From: Candidatus Cloacimonadota bacterium
Lineage (GTDB): Bacteria > Cloacimonadota > Cloacimonadia > Cloacimonadales > TCS61
Length of the DNA stretch: 9,177 nt
Assembly (NCBI GenBank): GCA_030626645.1
Contig: DAOUTP010000056.1
Span: 1-9,177, forward strand
Direction of reading: 5' to 3'
In this document: one piece after another, positions 1 through 5,562 of the stretch
Layout: each line of letters opens with the position of its first letter
Numbering within the stretch: the first letter of the stretch is position 1
Translations under genes and position numbers: made by a program
Notes under the pieces: model-generated
Told to the model about the DNA's origin: nothing
The model's database searches: none
What the model saw: only the letters and a program-made list of their open reading frames with translations

Positions 1-573
1 ATTATTGAAAGATCATCCTTTAAAAAACTTGGTGTATTATGGGATATGACAGATCTGGATAATATTCTTAATCCATCTTCAGGAGCTGAAATTTATCTGA
101 AATATTACTACATTTTTAATACTATAGATGAAAAAGATCTTAGCAAACAGGCGGTTGAGATCAAATGGACAAAATACTTTGATCTTAGAAAGAATTTCGT
201 AATTGGGTTTGATGTTAATGCTAATGTGATCGAGAATAAGCAGCTTACGGAATTTGAGGTTTATGATCTGGGCGGTGCAAAAAGTTTGCGTGGTTTTAAT
301 GAAAATGCTTTTTCCGGTTTCCGTGTTGGCTGGTCTGACATTGAATTGCGATATCTGTTTGGACAGAATTCAAGACTTTTTGTCTTTGGTGCTTACGGCT
401 ATGTAGAGAATCAGAATTACAAATACAGCGATCTTTATAGTTTTGGCTTTGGTCTTCGTACTCAAACAAAGATCGGTCTGCTTGGTATTGATTACGGATT
501 AGGAATTCAAAACGGAGAAATGAGAAATCCTCTTGACGGAATTATTCACATTGGTATAGAAACAGGATTGTAA
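1..573 (+). CDS. Omp85/BamA-family outer-membrane beta-barrel protein, C-terminal part (5' truncated)
   Basis: The frame is open from base 1, so the gene begins upstream of the window and only the last 190 residues are visible. An Omp85-type signature is present: a D-x-T-x-L-D-N-x-L-N-P-S-S-G stretch near the window start, matching the usual barrel-entry motif. Further on, a GGAKSLRGF segment (RGF codons at 289-297) corresponds to the conserved loop-6 R-G-F motif that lies inside the Omp85 barrel. The rest is alternating polar/hydrophobic strands rich in Gly, Tyr and Phe, as in a transmembrane beta barrel, ending in a strand like the C-terminal beta-signal. The last residue is Leu rather than the common Phe/Trp. 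Family members insert barrels into the outer membrane (BamA) or work in secretion and assembly (TamA, two-partner systems). Without the POTRA region the subfamily cannot be decided. The ATG at 46 is internal, not the start. Confidence 0.82.
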   Translation: MIERSSFKKLGVLWDMTDLDNILNPSSGAEIYLKYYYIFNTIDEKDLSKQAVEIKWTKYFDLRKNFVIGFDVNANVIENKQLTEFEVYDLGGAKSLRGFNENAFSGFRVGWSDIELRYLFGQNSRLFVFGAYGYVENQNYKYSDLYSFGFGLRTQTKIGLLGIDYGLGIQNGEMRNPLDGIIHIGIETGL

Positions 574-577
574 ATAA

Positions 578-612
578 AATTAGGAATTAGGAATGTGAAA
601 TGTGAAATGGAG
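578..612. repeat. Heptameric periodic repeat just after the barrel gene
   Basis: Starting 4 nt after the stop codon, the sequence reads as five consecutive 7-mers that all begin with AAT: AATTAGG twice, AATGTGA twice, then AATGGAG. The exact tandem duplication of two different heptamers is directly visible. It is non-coding in appearance and its role is unknown. Similar AATTAGGAATTAGG-type strings occur between genes in some environmental genomes, but I cannot verify a family here. Confidence 0.6.
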
Positions 613-652
613 AGAATTGTCTTTCTGAGGTTTCTCTCTCAATTTACTAAGT

Positions 653-677
653 TGGTTCAATCGTCTCGATTGAACCA
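653..677. repeat. Perfect 11-bp inverted repeat (hairpin 1, CGTCTCG core)
   Basis: TGGTTCAATCG and CGATTGAACCA are exact reverse complements separated by the loop TCT, giving an 11-bp stem with a 3-nt loop. No strong T-run follows (only GATGTTTTG), so it is at best a weak terminator for the barrel gene. It shares the core layout stem-CG-TCY-CG-stem with the next hairpin 9 nt downstream, which suggests a repeat family rather than a chance terminator. Confidence 0.75.
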
Positions 678-686
678 GATGTTTTG

Positions 687-705
687 TTAGATCGTCCCGA
701 TCTAA
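687..705. repeat. Perfect 8-bp inverted repeat (hairpin 2, CGTCCCG core)
   Basis: TTAGATCG and CGATCTAA pair perfectly around a TCC loop. The apex CG-TCC-CG is nearly the same as CG-TCT-CG in hairpin 1, while the stem arms are unrelated in sequence. A conserved apex with self-complementary but different arms is the pattern of a mobile or structured intergenic element family. Confidence 0.68.
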
Positions 706-745
706 AATAGTAAAAAAATATTTGAGACGAAAGCAGAAAACAACG

Positions 746-770
746 TGGACTCGTCGATACGAAGAGTCCA
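746..770. repeat. Imperfect hairpin upstream of the NYN gene
   Basis: TGGACTC (746-752) and GAGTCCA (764-770) are exact reverse complements around an 11-nt loop. Within the loop region a competing TCGT/ACGA pairing with a CGAT apex is possible. It lies 33 nt upstream of the start codon at 803 and may sit in that gene's 5' leader. Its apex differs from hairpins 1 and 2, so membership in the same family is uncertain. Confidence 0.5.
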
Positions 771-802
771 ACAGAAATCTGTTATATTATTAAGGAGGAT
801 TT

Positions 803-1618
803 ATGGAACAAAGTGGTCTTATTAAAGTTGGTGTATATGTTGATGTTTCCAACATTGCACAGAATGGTGGATACGGAATGCAGTATGATATATTAAGAAC
901 ATTCGCCTGTAGAAATAATGGTGTTGCAATGCGTTTAAATGCTTATGTTGCCTATGATGAAGAGATGGCAGAGAGAAACCCTGAATATAAGAAAAAGTCA
1001 GAAAATTTTCATTCAATTTTACGTGATTTTGGTTATAAAGTTATAGTAAAAGTAGTTAAATGGTATGTAGATGAACATGGTGTTCGGTATGGAAAATCCA
1101 ATGCTGATCTGGACATGGCTGTTGATGCGCTGCGCCAATCAGAAAGGTTGGATTATGTATTATTAGTTACCGGAGATGGTGATTTTGTACAAGTTGTACG
1201 AGCTTTGCAGAGCAAGGGTTGCCGGGTAGAAGTGTTAGCCTATAAAAACGTTTCTAATGATCTCATTAATGAAGCTGATGTGTTCACATCCGGATATATG
1301 ATCCCAGATCTTTCTCCTATTGAAATACATAAGGCAAATAATGGAACGCGCATTGTCCGTGGTGTATGTTACTCATTCTTCCCTGAAAAAGGATATGGAT
1401 TCATGCGTTTCATGAAAAATATTAGCGGTTCTCTCTGGATACGTGATACACGAAAAGAAGAATCTCCTTATGGAACAGCCTTTTTTCATAGCTCTCAATT
1501 AACTGAAGATATTGATGTTAAGAAGATTCCAAACAGAAATATGATCTTTGAATTTGAACTAAAAGAGATCAAAGATAAAGGTCTACAGGCTGAAAATATC
1601 AAATTACTAGATAAATAG
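803..1618 (+). CDS. NYN (LabA-like PIN-fold) domain protein with C-terminal cold-shock-like domain
   Basis: The 271-residue protein has two recognisable parts. Residues 8-168 look like a NYN/LabA-type PIN-fold domain. It has a first strand with VDVSN (D14, N17), an ADLDMAVDAL segment (D102, D104, D108), the hallmark TGDGDF (D125, D127) followed by a predicted helix, and a late D159. These acidic residues match the metal-binding set expected in NYN ribonucleases. Residues 185-269 resemble a cold-shock/OB domain: G-V-x-x-F, an RNP1-like KGYGFM (196-201), an RNP2-like TAFFHSS (225-231), then F-E-F-E-L-K and a KGLQAENI ending. I infer an RNA-binding, RNA-cleaving cytoplasmic protein; the substrate is unknown. 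The start is well supported by AAGGAGG at 792-798, 4 nt before ATG. The DAHP synthase gene follows after 35 nt with no terminator between, so cotranscription is likely, though no functional link is obvious. Catalysis is inferred from family, not shown. Confidence 0.85.
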   Translation: MEQSGLIKVGVYVDVSNIAQNGGYGMQYDILRTFACRNNGVAMRLNAYVAYDEEMAERNPEYKKKSENFHSILRDFGYKVIVKVVKWYVDEHGVRYGKSNADLDMAVDALRQSERLDYVLLVTGDGDFVQVVRALQSKGCRVEVLAYKNVSNDLINEADVFTSGYMIPDLSPIEIHKANNGTRIVRGVCYSFFPEKGYGFMRFMKNISGSLWIRDTRKEESPYGTAFFHSSQLTEDIDVKKIPNRNMIFEFELKEIKDKGLQAENIKLLDK

Positions 1619-1653
1619 GATTTAGATAAAATGTTATCCTGAGGTTAGAAAAA

Positions 1654-2463
1654 ATGAAAGATATTAAAATGAAACACCAAAGTGGAAAACCTTTAGAAAT
1701 ATGTATTAAAGGTCAAAAGATCGGACGAGGTCATTGTACTATGATATCCGGTCCCTGCACTATAGAGAATTATGAAGATCTGTATGCTGTGGTTTTAGAA
1801 TTAAAGAAAATGGGTATCCATTTTTTTCGTGGTGGTGCTTATAAAATGCGCACTTCCCCCTACAATTTTAAGGGACTCGGAAAGACAGGTTTAGAATATA
1901 TAAAAAAAGTAGCTGACGAAACCGGAATGATCTCCGTGTCGGAAGTTGTATCTTCCGAAGATGTAGCAATGATAAAAGAGTATGTAGACATTTTACAGGT
2001 CGGAACTCGCAATATGTCAAATTATCGGTTACTCTTTAATTTGGGAAAAGTAAAGAATCCCATAATTTTAAAACGTGGTTTCAGCAGTACAATAGAAGAA
2101 TGGCTGCTGGCAGCAGAACATATAATTGAAGCTGGAAATCCAAATGTGATCCTCTGTGAGCGCGGTATAAGAACCTTTGAAAATTACACACGGTATACTC
2201 TCGATATCTCTGCTATACCCGCTATAAAAGAGTTGAGCAATCTACCGATAATCGTTGATCCTTCGCATAGCTCTGGAAGACGTGAAATGATAAAATCTTT
2301 AAGCTGGGCGGCTATTGCTGCCGGTGCAGACGGGCTGCTGATCGAAACACATTTCTCACCCGATGAAACGGTTTGTGACAGTAAACAGACAATCGATCTG
2401 GAAATCTTAAAAGATATCATCAAAGGAAATGAAAAATTACTGAATTTATGGAATAGAAAATAA
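1654..2463 (+). CDS. aroF: 3-deoxy-7-phosphoheptulonate (DAHP) synthase, short type I-beta
   Basis: This enzyme condenses phosphoenolpyruvate and erythrose 4-phosphate to DAHP, the entry step to chorismate and the aromatic amino acids. The 269-residue TIM barrel has the type I-beta (KdsA-related) motifs. SGPCTIE carries metal ligand C35. RGGAYKMRTSPYNFKGLG (59-76) covers the substrate loop. GTRNMSNY (117-124), LKRGF (139-143), LCERGIRTFE (167-176) and DPSHSSGRR (202-210, H205) follow. Then come IETH (E231) and a late D242, completing the expected C-H-E-D metal set. The usual KPRTSPY reads KMRTSPY here. The length fits the bare catalytic core: neither an N-terminal ferredoxin-like regulatory domain nor a chorismate mutase fusion is present, so classical allosteric control is not evident. 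KDO-8-phosphate synthase is the main alternative, but the RTSPY and HSSGRR motifs favour DAHP synthase. The start has GAGGT at 1641-1645; an in-frame ATG at 1669 is a weaker choice. A strong terminator follows. Confidence 0.92.
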   Translation: MKDIKMKHQSGKPLEICIKGQKIGRGHCTMISGPCTIENYEDLYAVVLELKKMGIHFFRGGAYKMRTSPYNFKGLGKTGLEYIKKVADETGMISVSEVVSSEDVAMIKEYVDILQVGTRNMSNYRLLFNLGKVKNPIILKRGFSSTIEEWLLAAEHIIEAGNPNVILCERGIRTFENYTRYTLDISAIPAIKELSNLPIIVDPSHSSGRREMIKSLSWAAIAAGADGLLIETHFSPDETVCDSKQTIDLEILKDIIKGNEKLLNLWNRK

Positions 2464-2487
2464 AGTTACTTAAAATTAATGACTAGA

Positions 2488-2522
2488 AAGAACCTTGAAA
2501 ATTGATTTCAAGGTTCTTTTTT
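2488..2522 (+). terminator. Rho-independent terminator after the DAHP synthase gene
   Basis: AAGAACCTTGAAA (2488-2500) pairs perfectly with TTTCAAGGTTCTT (2506-2518) around the loop ATTGA, a 13-bp stem running into a T-run to 2522. It lies 24 nt after the stop at 2463 and also between the two convergent stops. On the minus strand the stem is followed by only a broken T-run (TTCTTTCTAG), so termination of the lipoprotein gene from that side is possible but weaker. Confidence 0.92.
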
Positions 2523-2541
2523 GTGTGCTTTTATCGCTTGT

Positions 2542-3366
2542 TTATTTGAATTTTATAACAACTTCCTCGTTCATATCTGCTTTGAATCCTGGATATTTCT
2601 GCATAGATCTTTTCATCTCTTCATCAGTTGCATCCTTACTCCCAGCTAATGCTTGAAATGCTTTCTCATTTTCCATGATAACATCAAAATCCATCTCTGT
2701 AAGGGTTACAACATTCCCATTTTTAAAAGTTGCATTTGTATCTACAATTTTGCCATCAACGATAACTTTTACAGATATCTTCATACCGGCATACATAGCC
2801 TTCATCATCTGCAAATCCTGATCACTAACTTCTGCATTATCATCCGGTTCATCTTCATACTCCATCTCTTCGTAATCATCTCTATCATCCTCTTGTGGAA
2901 AGATAATTGTAAGCTCAAAAGTTTTTCCTTTTTTGAACTTGAAATACATATCTTCTTTATCTTCACCCATTCCGGAAGAGCTCATCATATTATCTGCTGG
3001 ATTCTCATCGATCTTAATTTTTGTAATGTCCGGGAAACTATAGATCACATGGTAACCAAGTTTACCATCTTTTTCCATAGGTTTACTGGAAACATATTTT
3101 ACATCCTCACCCATTTTAGCGGCATCTCGTTTAAGTGATTCTACATCATGATATTCTGATTCATCCCTTTTCTCTTTTACTTCTCCACCGCCAAAACCTG
3201 CAGCCATTTGCTTCATCTGGTTAATGAATTCCTGTGACATTAACACAGTTTCTTCAATAGTTCCGCTACCGTCTTTATTCACATTGATTACACGTTCAAC
3301 CTGAAAGCAACCGGATAAAAATAATAAAATAAACATGCCGATCGTAATTAATTTGATTTTTCTCAT
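2542..3366 (-). CDS. Putative lipoprotein of unknown function
   Basis: I do not recognise the family. With the start at 3366 the protein has 274 residues. It opens with a classical lipoprotein signal: basic MRKIK, a hydrophobic run (6-17) and the lipobox L17-S-G-C20. Phe follows the cysteine (no Asp +2 retention signal), so outer-membrane sorting is plausible. The mature protein starts with V-x-x-V-I-N-V-N-K-D-G-S-G-T-I-E, a strand-turn pattern seen in several uncharacterised envelope lipoproteins. Later come a Gly/Met-rich patch (51-61), an FPD segment, another Met/Ser patch (127-134) and a very acidic linker (159-184, mostly D and E). A C-terminal strand-rich part holds KVIVDGKIVDTNATFKNGN. 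This start is preferred over an in-frame ATG at 3411 because the signal peptide begins here and an AGGAGAGGGG ribosome-binding site lies just upstream (3369-3378 on the complement). It is transcribed divergently from gltX. Confidence 0.82.
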   Translation of the reverse strand: MRKIKLITIGMFILLFLSGCFQVERVINVNKDGSGTIEETVLMSQEFINQMKQMAAGFGGGEVKEKRDESEYHDVESLKRDAAKMGEDVKYVSSKPMEKDGKLGYHVIYSFPDITKIKIDENPADNMMSSSGMGEDKEDMYFKFKKGKTFELTIIFPQEDDRDDYEEMEYEDEPDDNAEVSDQDLQMMKAMYAGMKISVKVIVDGKIVDTNATFKNGNVVTLTEMDFDVIMENEKAFQALAGSKDATDEEMKRSMQKYPGFKADMNEEVVIKFK

Positions 3367-3420
3367 ATCCCCTCTCCTAAATTTGATAACTGAAATCTCT
3401 GATTTATACAATTTGTGTCA

Positions 3421-3510
3421 ATTTAATTAATCTTTACATTTTTACTTTCCGGTTGACATTAGATTAGATTTATAATTTTTAGATTAATATTAATATTATT
3501 TGATATAGTA
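3421..3510. promoter_or_regulatory. Divergent AT-rich promoter region between the lipoprotein gene and gltX
   Basis: Both flanking genes start outward from here, so promoters for both should lie in the 183-nt spacer (3367-3549). On the plus strand TTGACA (3453-3458) and TATAAT (3471-3476) are both consensus-like but only 12 nt apart, too close for a standard sigma-70 site. On the minus strand TTGACA (3421-3416) and TATAAA (3408-3403) are only 7 nt apart. I therefore cannot assign a specific -35/-10 pair. No riboswitch or T-box-like structure is visible. Confidence 0.35.
3485..3498. promoter_or_regulatory. 14-bp AT palindrome upstream of gltX
   Basis: TAATATTAATATTA is its own reverse complement over all 14 bases and lies 51 nt upstream of the gltX start, next to the TATAAT-like box at 3471-3476. 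It could be an operator for a dimeric regulator. In such AT-rich sequence a chance palindrome is also quite likely. Confidence 0.3.
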
Positions 3511-3549
3511 TTTTCTGGGATTTGAAAAGATTCATTAAGAGAGGTTAAC

Positions 3550-4983
3550 ATGAGCAATGAGATAAGAGTTCGTTTTGCACCAAGCCCAACTGGATACTTG
3601 CATGTAGGAAGCCTAAGAACTGCGTTATATAACTATCTTTATGCAAAAAAAGTAGGTGGAAAGTTCATACTTAGAATTGAAGATACAGATCAAACACGTT
3701 ATGTGGATGGAGCAGTGGAGAACCTGTTTGTTACTCTTAACGCAATGGGTTTAGATTATGACGAAGGACCTGAAAAAGGTGGAGAATATGGACCATATTA
3801 TCAATCCAAAAGAACTGAGATATACAATAAGTATGTTAAAAAATTGTTAGATCATGGAAAAGCTTATAGATGTTTCTGCACTCCCGAAGAATTAGATAAA
3901 ATGCGAGAAGAACGCAAAGTAAAGGGACTTGATACAAGATATGACGGTCGCTGCCGGAATTTGAATGAGAGTGAAATAAATGAGCATCTGGAAAATGGTA
4001 ATAAATATGTCATCCGTTTGAAAGTTCCCATAGAAGGCGAGGTAACTTTTTATGATGTAGTAAGAGAAAAGGTTACATTCCAGTGGAATATGGTTGATGA
4101 TCAGGTTCTGGTCAAATCGGATGGATTTCCAACCTATCATCTGGCAAATGTTATAGATGATCACCTGATGGAAATATCACATGTGATACGTGGTGAAGAA
4201 TGGCTTTCCAGTGTTCCTAAACACCTCTTTCTTTATGAAGCATTGGGCTGGAAACCTCCTAAAATGTGTCATCTTCCTCTGCTGCTAAATCCCGATAAAA
4301 GCAAACTGAGTAAAAGACAGGGTGACGTTGCGGTGGAAGATTTTTTGACCAAAGGCTATCTTCCCGAAACATTATTGAACTTTGTTGCATTATTGGGTTG
4401 GCATGCACCTGGTAATGAAGAATTCTATACGCTTGCAGAATTGGAAAAAGCATTTTCTCTCAAACGAATAAATAAATCCGGCTCAGTTTTTGATGTGGAA
4501 AAACTAAATTGGATGAACGGTCAATATCTCCGTAACACAGACCTAAAAGTAATTGGTGAATACGCAAGAAAGTATTTTGAAAAAGCCGGATATCATATCC
4601 CAAATGAAGAGCATTATCTTGAACTTGTAGATATTGCTCGAAATAGAATTCATAAACTGGATGAAGTAACAGAATTTGCTAAGCCTTTCTTTAGTGAGCT
4701 TGAATTTACAGAGGACGACAAATCAATTTTAGGAACGGAAAGTTCACAAACGCTTTTCAAATTCTGGATTGATAACATCATAGATTCTCCTGAGTTAAAT
4801 GAAGAACTGATAAATGAATTATTAAAACGTTCTGCACAAGAGTTGGGAATAAAAGGTAAAAACCTTTATCCACCGTTGCGACTTGCGTTATACGGAAGTG
4901 AACATGGTCCGGAGCTTCCCACAATTATGGAAATTTTGGAAAAAGAGAAGGTTCTTTTAAGATTTAAGAATGCCCTCAAATAA
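3550..4983 (+). CDS. gltX: Glutamyl-tRNA synthetase (class I)
   Basis: This enzyme charges tRNA-Glu with glutamate using ATP, in the cytoplasm. The 477-residue length is typical of bacterial GluRS. The N-terminal Rossmann fold shows RFAPSPTGYLHVGSLRTAL with the HIGH-type signature as HVGS (18-21), then LRIEDTD. A zinc-type insert is seen as C108-x-C110 and Y131-x3-C135. The second class I signature is KLSKR (252-256), followed by QGDVAVEDF. The C-terminal half should be the helical anticodon-binding region that distinguishes bacterial GluRS from GlnRS. A separate GlnRS gene lies at 7029-8708, so this enzyme probably need not mischarge tRNA-Gln, although residue-level discrimination was not tested. 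The ribosome-binding site is GAGAGG (3539-3544), 5 nt before ATG. It heads a tight cluster with the acetyltransferase (6-nt gap) and holB. Confidence 0.97.
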   Translation: MSNEIRVRFAPSPTGYLHVGSLRTALYNYLYAKKVGGKFILRIEDTDQTRYVDGAVENLFVTLNAMGLDYDEGPEKGGEYGPYYQSKRTEIYNKYVKKLLDHGKAYRCFCTPEELDKMREERKVKGLDTRYDGRCRNLNESEINEHLENGNKYVIRLKVPIEGEVTFYDVVREKVTFQWNMVDDQVLVKSDGFPTYHLANVIDDHLMEISHVIRGEEWLSSVPKHLFLYEALGWKPPKMCHLPLLLNPDKSKLSKRQGDVAVEDFLTKGYLPETLLNFVALLGWHAPGNEEFYTLAELEKAFSLKRINKSGSVFDVEKLNWMNGQYLRNTDLKVIGEYARKYFEKAGYHIPNEEHYLELVDIARNRIHKLDEVTEFAKPFFSELEFTEDDKSILGTESSQTLFKFWIDNIIDSPELNEELINELLKRSAQELGIKGKNLYPPLRLALYGSEHGPELPTIMEILEKEKVLLRFKNALK

Positions 4984-4989
4984 GGAATT

Positions 4990-5553
4990 ATGAAATACTA
5001 TAAAAAACTCGTTGGGAAAAAATGCTATCTTTCACCTATAAACGTTGAAGATGCAGATCAGTATTGCGTTTGGTTAAACGACCTTGAAGTATCATCCAAT
5101 TTATTAACTTTTGGGCAGCAATTGAGCCTGGAAAGAGAGAAGGTGATCCTGCAGGATATGATAAAAAATAACGCACAGATCTTTGCAATCATTGATGCAG
5201 ACAGTGACAAACTAATTGGAAATTGCAGCATTTTTCGCATCAGTGAGCGCAACCGAAAAGCAGAAGTAGGCATTTTCATTGGAGATAAAGAATACTGGGA
5301 CAAAGGATATGGCACAGAAGCTCTCTCTCTGCTCATCGATTACGGATTTAATGTTTTAAATTTGAACAATATCATGCTGGAGGTATTCAGCTACAACAAG
5401 CGTGCAATACATTCATATAAAAAAGTAGGTTTCAAAGAGATTGGACGAAGAAGAGAAGCTATAATTTTTGCCGGTGAGAAGCATGATGAGATATACATGG
5501 ACATCCTGGCATCTGAATTTGAGAGCATTTATATTAAGAAATTCATGAAATAA
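4990..5553 (+). CDS. GNAT-family N-acetyltransferase (RimJ/RimL-like)
   Basis: The 187-residue protein has the Acetyltransf_3-type layout. An N-terminal LSPINVEDADQYCVWLND strand-helix resembles the opening of RimJ/RimL and SpeG-like enzymes. A central strand KLIGNCSIFRI is followed by R-K-A-E-V-G-I-F-I-G. The acetyl-CoA pyrophosphate-binding loop is seen as KGYGTEA (105-111, the Q/RxxGxG/A motif with K in the first position). N-K-R-A-I-H-S-Y-K-K-V-G-F near the C-terminus is the typical motif-B helix. It transfers an acetyl group from acetyl-CoA to an amine. The acceptor cannot be read from sequence: protein N-termini, polyamines and amino sugars are all possible. The start is 6 nt after the gltX stop, with AAGGA (4982-4986) overlapping that stop, so translation is likely coupled. 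holB follows after 9 nt. Confidence 0.88.
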   Translation: MKYYKKLVGKKCYLSPINVEDADQYCVWLNDLEVSSNLLTFGQQLSLEREKVILQDMIKNNAQIFAIIDADSDKLIGNCSIFRISERNRKAEVGIFIGDKEYWDKGYGTEALSLLIDYGFNVLNLNNIMLEVFSYNKRAIHSYKKVGFKEIGRRREAIIFAGEKHDEIYMDILASEFESIYIKKFMK

Positions 5554-5562
5554 AAGGATTTT

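Noticed and set aside
653..705. Rho-independent terminators for the barrel gene
   Set aside because: The stems are good, but neither is followed by a convincing T-run, and the shared apex points to a repeat family instead.
580..771. A 63-residue open frame on the minus strand in the spacer before the NYN gene
   Set aside because: It runs through the heptamer repeat and all three hairpins, and its sequence is an artefact of those repeats. No convincing ribosome-binding site or domain was seen.
2653..3138. A 161-residue open frame on the plus strand inside the lipoprotein gene
   Set aside because: It is antisense to a gene with a clear signal peptide and ribosome-binding site, has Cys/His/Ile/Phe-rich low-information composition, and shows no recognisable motif.
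3367..3411. Longer lipoprotein start at 3411
   Set aside because: The extra 15 residues precede a complete lipoprotein signal peptide and would place charged residues ahead of it. The AGGAGAGGGG site lies at the internal ATG at 3366.
3453..3476. Canonical sigma-70 promoter TTGACA...TATAAT for gltX
   Set aside because: The boxes match consensus, but the 12-nt spacer is about 5 nt too short, so a standard promoter call is not justified.
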